NCBI GenBank assembly: GCA_022566355.1
Contig: JADFJB010000132.1
Location: 1-12,316 of the forward strand
Direction of reading: 5' to 3'
From: a candidate division KSB1 bacterium
Lineage (GTDB): Bacteria; Zhuqueibacterota; JdFR-76; DREG01
Length of the DNA stretch: 12,316 nucleotides
This document shows, piece after piece, positions 8,122-12,316 of the stretch (the stretch's first letter is position 1; each line of letters begins with the position of its first letter). The position numbers and the translations under genes were made by a program. The notes under the pieces are model-generated. The model made no database searches. It was not told the origin of the DNA and worked only from the letters and a program-made list of their open reading frames with translations.

Positions 8122-8158
8122 AAAAGCCCGGTAGACTTTCAGTTTACCGGGCTTTTTT
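8122..8158. terminator. Rho-independent terminator between convergent genes
   Basis: A perfect 12-bp stem (AAAAGCCCGGTA with TACCGGGCTTTT) closes an 11-base loop, 23 bases after the stop of the secreted protein gene. It is followed by a run of T on the plus strand and has T-rich sequence on the minus side as well. It probably ends both the rightward gene and the leftward gene whose stop is at 8190. Confidence 0.9.
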
Positions 8159-8189
8159 CATTTCAACAATGAAAAGTATATAAGAGGTT

Positions 8190-9920
8190 TTATTCTTTCA
8201 CCAAATTCAACGTAATACCCCAGCCCTTGGGATGATGCGGCGGCCTGGAATTCCAATCGCGATATGAATGGGAACCATCGGTTTCGTAATAAACAGTATA
8301 ATCTCCCTTTTTGAGGAAAATTGTATCATTGAACATGCGATTTTTACTGGCTCCTCCGGCATGTTCGGTTTTCCTGTAAGTCATTTCCCAAACGATTTTC
8401 CCGGTCTCAGCATTCTCAATCCAGCCGTAATCATGCATACTACCGCCGCTGCCTTCACCAACGGCATAGATGTGAATTTCACTATCCTGGTCAAGAGAAA
8501 ATCTTTGCCGTTCATATTCATCGTCCCTAACCTGATCGATTTTCACCAGAACATCTCCGGCATACTCGTCTTCGTCATACTCGGAAACTTGACCAGGATC
8601 GAAGTTTTTGTCCATGGCCATTAGTGTGATTCCCCACTTTTTGCGATCAAAAGGAGCTGCCGAATTCCAATCACGATAGGAATGTGAACCGTCGGTTGTA
8701 TAATAAACAATGTAATTGCCCTTATCAAGCTGAATCACCTCGTCGGAAAGTCTATTCTTGCTGGCGCCGCCGGCATGCTCTGTATTTCTATATCTCATTT
8801 TCCAAACTTTCTTGTGAGTTCTGGCATTTTCGATCCAGCCATAATCATCCATGTCGCCGTCACTCCCTTCTCCCAGGGCATAAACACGAACATTCATATC
8901 TTTTTTCAAACTAAATCCCTTGGACTGATATTCATCATCCCGCATTCGGGTAAGCTCTACGATAACATTTTCCATGGGCGGATCTTCGTAATCATAAGTT
9001 GACGTATAGCTTGTCATTGATGGGTCTTTAGCATGAATTGTGATGCCCCAGAACAAGGCGTCATAGGGTGGAGGTGAATTCCAGCGCCGATAAGAATGTG
9101 AACCGTCGGTCACAAATATTACCGCGTAATTCCCGGCTGGCAGGGTAATAACTTCATCTGCCATGCGGTTTTTCTCCGCTCCTCCGGCGTGGTAGGTGTT
9201 GTCATAGTCCATTTTCCATACTTTTTCCCGGCTATCGGCATCGATGATCCAACCGTAATCATAACTGCTGTCATCACGGATTTCTCCTACCGCGTATACG
9301 CGCAAATCCATCTCACGGTCGAGAGTAAATCCCTGCTTTTCATAGCGATCATTCCGCAATGAATTTAATGCGATGATCGCATTTTCGTTAATTTTGTCGA
9401 GGTATTCATTAATATCGTTTTTTGATAATTGTTTACCGTTGCCATAAATGTTAATACTGAACCTTCCATATTCATCTTCCCAATCGTCCCGGTTAAAAAT
9501 TCCATCAAAGATAACATGGAGTAAATCACCTACGCCATTAATTTGTACATCACTGTAATAAGGAAATGATGAATAATAGAGTTCATATTTGCCTTTTTTG
9601 AGTTTAACATTTTCATCGAGTTCTATTTCTTGATGCCTTCGCCTTTTGGGAAAATAATCAGACATTTCCCAAACAATATCTCTTGAATCCGATTCAATAA
9701 TCCATGCGTTTGTTAGAAAAACATTGCGATTTCTTCTGCTCTCGGTATAAAACACGGTTGCTTTGATTTGTATCTCCTGGTCTTCATTTAACTCGAATCC
9801 GGAATACCTGACTTTTTCAGGGCGGATATTGTTGATTTCAACGAGGAGATCTTGTGCATTGGTATTGTGAACGCAGAAGATAAACAATAACAAAAGAAAA
9901 GGTAATATAGATTTTTTCAT
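8190..9920 (-). CDS. Secreted protein with three about 120-residue tandem repeats
   Basis: I do not recognise this 576-residue family. Residues 1-22 are a type I signal peptide (hydrophobic core, NTNAQ before the likely cut), so the protein is exported; there is no lipobox and no type IX sorting domain. Three tandem repeats cover about 180-298, 318-436 and 456-573. Each contains RDDEY or RNDRY, a YA(L/V)GE strand, DYGWI, a VW(K/E)M strand, HAGGA.KNR, TDGSHSYR.WNS and WGIT. Residues 25-160 look like a diverged fourth unit (AWIIESDS, IVWEM, ELYYSS, FSINIYG) that has lost the HAGGA and TDGSHSYR motifs. The high content of Tyr, Trp, Asp and Gly in alternating strands suggests beta-sandwich, possibly ligand-binding, units. 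The start has AAGGAGG seven bases upstream. It is monocistronic and convergent with the preceding gene. Confidence 0.8.
   Translation of the reverse strand: MKKSILPFLLLLFIFCVHNTNAQDLLVEINNIRPEKVRYSGFELNEDQEIQIKATVFYTESRRNRNVFLTNAWIIESDSRDIVWEMSDYFPKRRRHQEIELDENVKLKKGKYELYYSSFPYYSDVQINGVGDLLHVIFDGIFNRDDWEDEYGRFSINIYGNGKQLSKNDINEYLDKINENAIIALNSLRNDRYEKQGFTLDREMDLRVYAVGEIRDDSSYDYGWIIDADSREKVWKMDYDNTYHAGGAEKNRMADEVITLPAGNYAVIFVTDGSHSYRRWNSPPPYDALFWGITIHAKDPSMTSYTSTYDYEDPPMENVIVELTRMRDDEYQSKGFSLKKDMNVRVYALGEGSDGDMDDYGWIENARTHKKVWKMRYRNTEHAGGASKNRLSDEVIQLDKGNYIVYYTTDGSHSYRDWNSAAPFDRKKWGITLMAMDKNFDPGQVSEYDEDEYAGDVLVKIDQVRDDEYERQRFSLDQDSEIHIYAVGEGSGGSMHDYGWIENAETGKIVWEMTYRKTEHAGGASKNRMFNDTIFLKKGDYTVYYETDGSHSYRDWNSRPPHHPKGWGITLNLVKE
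8202..9383 (-). repeat. Three tandem coding repeats of about 356 bases
   Basis: Units at 8202-8555, 8613-8969 and 9027-9383 encode the three repeats of the secreted protein. DNA similarity is obvious around the WNS/TDGSHSYR segment (for example GAATTCCA followed by GAACCGTCGGT-like sequence in each). The last two protein units are roughly 60% identical by eye; the linkers between units are variable and acidic. Confidence 0.85.
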
Positions 9921-9932
9921 GGTCTTGCCTCC

Positions 9933-9958
9933 TTACCCTTGGATTTCCCTCAGGGTAA
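9933..9958 (-). promoter_or_regulatory. Leader hairpin abutting the ribosome binding site
   Basis: A 7-bp perfect stem (TTACCCT/AGGGTAA) lies in the leader of the repeat-protein gene. Its 3' arm ends directly against the GGAGG ribosome binding site. It could influence translation, but it is short and may be chance. Confidence 0.3.
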
Positions 9959-10066
9959 TTTTTTGAAATTACGCATTAATTTAGTTTTAGGATTAAAAAA
10001 CATCGTACTGAATACGTTTTGAGGTGTTAAATGTTACAGTAAAATGAACAAATTAAAGCAAAATAT
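9959..10066. other. Upstream region of the repeat-protein gene
   Basis: AT-rich sequence upstream of the leftward gene. It should hold that gene's promoter, but no -35/-10 pair stands out. Nothing else is seen before the nested inverted repeats begin at 10067. Confidence 0.4.
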
Positions 10067-10382
10067 AACCACGAAGAACACAGAGATCACGAAGGATAAA
10101 AATCTTTAAGCCAAGTTGTATTTTTAACTTTGGTTCTTTTAATCATTATTTTTGATAAAAAAATAATGCTTTTATAATTAGCCTGGATAATTCATGAACC
10201 TTATCACTGTCATCCAGGAGGGATCTATTTAGCCCTTTATTTTATACTTACAATTATGCTTTTTAATTTTATGGAAATAGATCCCGTCGCGCGACGGGAT
10301 GACACTTTTGAAACTTCAAGCTTAATACTTTAATTCATGAATTATCCAGGTTAGTAAATTTTCTTTGTGTTCTTTAGTGGTT
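10067..10382. repeat. Outer pair of imperfect inverted repeats
   Basis: The arm at 10067-10086 (AACCACGAAGAACACAGAGA) is the near reverse complement of 10362-10382; apart from a one-base gap and one or two changes they pair over about 20 bases. A partial direct echo (ATCACGAAGGA) follows the left arm. The arms enclose the MITE-like element at 10182-10350. Motifs of the form ACCACGAAGAACAC recur as dispersed repeats in many environmental bacterial genomes. Confidence 0.7.
10182..10350. mobile_element. MITE-like element with perfect 17-bp terminal inverted repeats
   Basis: The ends CCTGGATAATTCATGAA (10182-10198) and its exact reverse complement (10334-10350) bound a 169-base non-coding unit flanked on both sides by TTAG (10178-10181 and 10351-10354), like a target-site duplication. 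Inside is a second inverted pair: TGTCATCC plus GGGATCTATTT (10208-10230) against AAATAGATCCC plus GGATGACA (10275-10304). A perfect 20-base palindrome (10281-10300, core GTCGCGCGAC) fills the bulge of the right arm. No transposase is encoded; a full-length relative elsewhere in the genome would have to mobilise it. An alternative is a REP-type palindromic cluster. Confidence 0.65.
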
Positions 10383-10404
10383 TATAAATGTTTCCAACCA
10401 GGTT

Positions 10405-10441
10405 AAAAAAGGCCATTGTGCAAAAACACACTCAATGGCCT
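10405..10441 (-). terminator. Rho-independent terminator of the small membrane protein gene
   Basis: On the minus strand the stem AGGCCATTG/CAATGGCCT closes a 14-base loop and is followed by six T, about 33 bases after the stop codon at 10474. Both the geometry and the U-tract fit an intrinsic terminator for the leftward gene. Confidence 0.88.
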
Positions 10442-10473
10442 CTAGCAAATGCTTTTAGGAATCGTTCTTTATC

Positions 10474-10821
10474 CTAAGTTGCCTCTTCTTGGCTTTGGCT
10501 TTTTGCGATAAAGTAATAGATGAGAAAAGCCAAACCGGCGAAAATAAACATCAAACCAACCAGCGTTTCATCTGTAACGCTGCTAAAAACTTCAGGCACC
10601 ATGAGTGCCAAGCCGATACCAACCAACGCCATTCCCCATTTCATGGATGACAGAGGCTGACCGGAGGAACTCACATTGGCCAAATACTTGATGTCTTCTT
10701 TCACCAGGCCTTTGTCTATTATTTTTCTTCGCAGCCAGTTATCAGAAATAATCTTAATAATAGCCACAAAAGAAAAAAAGACCACAGGCACGATGATGAT
10801 CGGGATGAGATTGTCATTCAT
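10474..10821 (-). CDS. Small three-helix membrane protein, possibly DUF6249-like
   Basis: This 115-residue inner-membrane protein has hydrophobic segments at about 4-25, 62-80 and 86-106. A basic, probably cytoplasmic loop after the first helix (NWLRRKIIDKGLVKEDI) is followed by a Ser/Gly-rich stretch. The layout (one helix, charged loop with K/R and KGL, then a helical hairpin) resembles DUF6249 proteins, but this is from memory and uncertain. The start has AAAGGAG six bases upstream of ATG. It diverges from an ECF sigma/anti-sigma operon and carries in its leader the same promoter-like motif as that operon, so it is a likely member of the sigma factor's regulon, perhaps acting in envelope stress sensing or response. 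It is followed by its own terminator. Confidence 0.8.
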   Translation of the reverse strand: MNDNLIPIIIVPVVFFSFVAIIKIISDNWLRRKIIDKGLVKEDIKYLANVSSSGQPLSSMKWGMALVGIGLALMVPEVFSSVTDETLVGLMFIFAGLAFLIYYFIAKSQSQEEAT

Positions 10822-10875
10822 TGTTAACTCCTTTCATGAATTTTTCATTAATTTTATTGCGCCTTTTGTTGAAAC

Positions 10876-10907
10876 ATGTGACAGGGGCTTTTTAAAAAAT
10901 GTTGCAA
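10876..10907 (-). promoter_or_regulatory. ECF-type promoter of the membrane protein gene
   Basis: On the minus strand, TTGCAACATTTTTT begins at 10907 and CTGTCACAT begins at 10884, with 16 bases between TTGCAAC and CTGTCA. The AAC at -35 and GTC at -10 fit the general ECF promoter pattern. The same two boxes occur, mirrored, in front of the sigma factor gene with one base less spacing. A transcript starting about 8 bases downstream would have a leader of about 50 bases. Confidence 0.6.
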
Positions 10908-10942
10908 CTTAAGGAGAAAGTTCTTTCATTGCAACATTTTTT
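10894..10942. repeat. Inverted repeat in the divergent promoter region
   Basis: Perfect 14-bp arms (AAAAAATGTTGCAA and its complement) lie 21 bases apart, with a further TGACAG/CTGTCA pair (10879-10884 and 10951-10956) sharing nearly the same centre (about 10918). It looks like a terminator hairpin but sits between two gene starts. The better reading is two divergent copies of one promoter. Confidence 0.85.
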
Positions 10943-10959
10943 TTAGTATTCTGTCATAT
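10929..10959 (+). promoter_or_regulatory. ECF-type promoter of the sigma/anti-sigma operon
   Basis: TTGCAACATTTTTT begins at 10929 and CTGTCATAT at 10951, 15 bases between TTGCAAC and CTGTCA (17 between AAC and GTC). This pattern (AAC at -35, GTC at -10) is typical of ECF promoters and suggests autoregulation. A start near 10963-10966 would leave a very short leader containing only the GAGGA ribosome binding site. Confidence 0.6.
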
Positions 10960-10975
10960 ACTGGTGAGGAAGAAA

Positions 10976-11551
10976 ATGAATTTAGATACGAAGCCATTAA
11001 TAGAAAAGAGTTTAGCCGGCGACAGAAATGCCTTTAAAGCATTGATAGAAGCGAATCAGCGGTTGGTGATGCATGTTGTATACAAAATGGTTTCTAATCA
11101 CTCGGATGTTGAAGATATTTGTCAGGATGTATTTGTGAAAGTTTACCAAAATTTATCCAATTTCCAATTCAATTCTAAACTTTCCACCTGGATCGCGAAA
11201 ATTGCATTCAACACAACGATTAACTTCCTGGAAAAAAAGAAAGTACCTTTATTCGACGATTTTTCTCCTGAAGATGTGACACTGGATCATCTGTCCGGAA
11301 ATGGTACTTTGCCTGACGAATTCTCCGAACAGGGTGAGTTAGGTAGTATTTTGCAAGGTCAAATCGATAACTTACCTGTTCAGTTTCGCACTATACTGAC
11401 TCTGTATCATTTGGATGAAATGAGCTACAAAGAAATTGGCAAAATCATGGATTTACCGGAAGGCACCGTGAAAAGTTATTTGTTTCGGGCAAGGAAGTTA
11501 TTAAAAGACAGTTTATTGTCGAAGTACGAAGAAAAGGAATTAGTTCAATGA
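10976..11551 (+). CDS. ECF-family RNA polymerase sigma factor
   Basis: This 191-residue group 4 sigma-70 factor directs RNA polymerase to a small set of promoters. Region 2 spans about 20-88, with the core-binding and -10 recognition part DVEDICQDVFVKVYQNL then TWIAKIAFNTTINFL. Region 4 (about 131-180) has LPVQFRTILTLYHLDEMSYKEI, a helix-turn-helix (GKIMDLPEGTVKSYLFRARKLL) that should read the -35 box. There is no region 1 or 3, as usual for ECF factors. ATG at 10976 is preferred, with GAGG six bases upstream; a GTG at 10964 has no ribosome binding site and would overlap the predicted start of transcription. Its stop overlaps the anti-sigma start by four bases (ATGA), implying translational coupling. 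Control is probably by that anti-sigma factor and by autoactivation. Confidence 0.93.
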   Translation: MNLDTKPLIEKSLAGDRNAFKALIEANQRLVMHVVYKMVSNHSDVEDICQDVFVKVYQNLSNFQFNSKLSTWIAKIAFNTTINFLEKKKVPLFDDFSPEDVTLDHLSGNGTLPDEFSEQGELGSILQGQIDNLPVQFRTILTLYHLDEMSYKEIGKIMDLPEGTVKSYLFRARKLLKDSLLSKYEEKELVQ

Positions 11552-12045
11552 AGCATTTAAATGACGAACAGATCCAGAATTACCTGGATAGAAACTTCAC
11601 TGATAAAACCCAGGCAATCCTGGAACATTTAAAGATTTGCGAATATTGCCGGACGAAATTAGAGCAGTATAGAGAGATCTATGGAGGATTGAAAAAAGAA
11701 ATCAATTTTCAATTATCCGGAGATTTTTCTGAATCTGTGCTGGCAAAATTGCCTTTCGAGAGCGAGAGCAAAACTTCCTTTTATTGGATGATGGTATTAG
11801 TATTTGTGGGGATGCTGTTGGGTATAGGATCGATGTTCTTTTTTATCGATTTAAAACCTGTTGTCGATCAACTGCTATCGTTAAAATTGTTTGAGTCTTT
11901 AGCTCCTGTGGTAACCTGGCTGCAGCCTATTTTATCGGGGATAAATATCAACCTGCTTTTCTTCGCTGGGTTTTTGTTGATTTTGTTTAGTCTCGCCGAT
12001 CGGATTTTTGTGCAAAAGAAGTTGGGGATGCATTCTCTAAAGTGA
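11548..12045 (+). CDS. Membrane-bound anti-sigma factor with zinc-binding (ZAS) motif
   Basis: This 165-residue protein is the presumed partner of the preceding sigma factor. The cytoplasmic N-terminus holds the ZAS/zf-HC2 motif H27-x3-C31-x2-C34 (EHLKICEYC), as in ChrR/RsrA-type anti-sigma domains that clamp sigma regions 2 and 4. Two hydrophobic helices follow, at about 78-100 and 132-154, separated by about 30 residues that would lie outside (VVDQLLSLKLFESLAPVV). The topology therefore returns the C-terminus to the cytoplasm and leaves only a short periplasmic loop as a possible sensor. The start codon overlaps the sigma stop (ATGA), with AAGGAA nine bases upstream. No terminator is obvious directly after the stop. 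Confidence 0.88.
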   Translation: MKHLNDEQIQNYLDRNFTDKTQAILEHLKICEYCRTKLEQYREIYGGLKKEINFQLSGDFSESVLAKLPFESESKTSFYWMMVLVFVGMLLGIGSMFFFIDLKPVVDQLLSLKLFESLAPVVTWLQPILSGININLLFFAGFLLILFSLADRIFVQKKLGMHSLK

Positions 12046-12061
12046 CAAAGTGACAAAGGCA

Positions 12062-12098
12062 CCCTTCGACGGAGTTTATCTTGAGCAAGGTCGAAAGG
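12062..12098. repeat. REP-like palindromic repeat
   Basis: CCCTTCGAC (12062-12070) pairs with GTCGAAAGG (12090-12098) apart from one bulged base, around an unpaired GGAGTTTATCTTGAGCAAG. Sequences of the CCTTCGAC...GTCGAAGG type are dispersed repeats in many bacterial genomes. A tandem GTGACAAA pair (12043-12057 region) lies just before it. Confidence 0.6.
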
Positions 12099-12192
12099 CT
12101 GTTATGTAAAAAGTCAAGGGATTTTATCAGATGCCAGCAAAACTTAGGCATAGTAACTCTTTTCTTACTTTAACAGAAGCAAGTTTAAAAGA

Positions 12193-12241
12193 TTTTTTTT
12201 GAATTACTTCTCATCTAAAAAAGGAAGTGATTCAAAAAAAA
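12193..12241 (+). repeat. Long A/T-flanked hairpin in the 3' non-coding region
   Basis: Arms TTTTTTTTGAATTACTTC (12193-12210) and GAAGTGATTCAAAAAAAA (12224-12241) pair over 18 positions around a 13-base loop. The single mismatch is a U-G wobble in plus-strand RNA. Poly-T is on the 5' side and poly-A on the 3' side, the reverse of an intrinsic terminator. The rest of 12046-12316 is AT-rich with no gene seen. Confidence 0.6.
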
Positions 12242-12316
12242 TTAGATTAATTTAAAGAACAAATAACAGAACAAAACAAAATACAAACACGCTGTTATAA
12301 ACAGACATCCCTTTTC

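Noticed and set aside
8268-9002. Plus-strand ORFs opposite the repeat protein
   Set aside because: They are antisense shadows that recur because the coding repeats recur; no ribosome binding sites or protein-like composition.
8202-9383. CRISPR-like periodic repeats
   Set aside because: The roughly 356-base periodicity is coding tandem duplication of a protein domain, with no short identical repeats or spacers.
10894-10942. Rho-independent terminator (A6...T8 hairpin)
   Set aside because: It lies between two divergent gene starts with no gene ending there, and the symmetry is explained by mirrored promoters.
10964-10975. GTG start for the sigma factor
   Set aside because: No ribosome binding site, and it coincides with the predicted transcription start; ATG 10976 has GAGG at proper spacing.

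Overview
The window is a low-to-moderate GC bacterial segment with few but mostly complete genes. One secreted protein ends in a Por/type IX-style C-terminal sorting domain (the NYPNPFNP motif and a final VYFYRL segment). That points to the FCB superphylum and, with the overall style (large secreted repeat proteins, strong AGGAG ribosome binding sites), to something like Calditrichota, candidate division KSB1 or a relative. This placement is an inference; there is no rRNA or ribosomal gene here to confirm it.

Positions 1-3630, minus strand: a two-gene amino-acid module (APC permease, then a threonine dehydratase without an ACT domain), preceded by a vapBC-like toxin-antitoxin pair with a frameshifted PIN toxin and a small membrane-anchored hypothetical protein. 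The block is bracketed by two direct copies of the end of a nitroreductase gene. The copy at 12-216 is a decayed remnant (one stop codon, one frameshift). The copy at 3631-4302 is an intact gene.

Positions 3631-5540, minus strand: an operon of a geranylgeranyl-reductase-family FAD enzyme followed by an FMN nitroreductase. The nitroreductase carries the substrate-lid residues of iodotyrosine deiodinase, so it may be a halotyrosine dehalogenase rather than a generic nitroreductase.

Positions 5541-9920: two convergent genes for large secreted proteins share a 12-bp-stem terminator. The plus-strand one has a Big_5-like N-terminus, two related internal modules and the sorting domain. The minus-strand one has three about 120-residue tandem repeats plus a degenerate fourth, with no family I recognise.

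Positions 9921-10473: non-coding, holding nested inverted repeats. These include a 169-bp MITE-like element with 17-bp perfect terminal inverted repeats and a TTAG duplication.

Positions 10405-12316: a small three-helix membrane protein gene diverges from an ECF sigma factor / zinc-binding anti-sigma factor operon. The short space between them contains the same promoter-like motif in both orientations (TTGCAACATTTTTT, then CTGTCAyAT), with an AAC/GTC pattern typical of ECF promoters. The simplest reading is that the sigma factor drives its own operon and the membrane gene from a mirrored promoter pair. The last 270 bases are non-coding with two hairpins.
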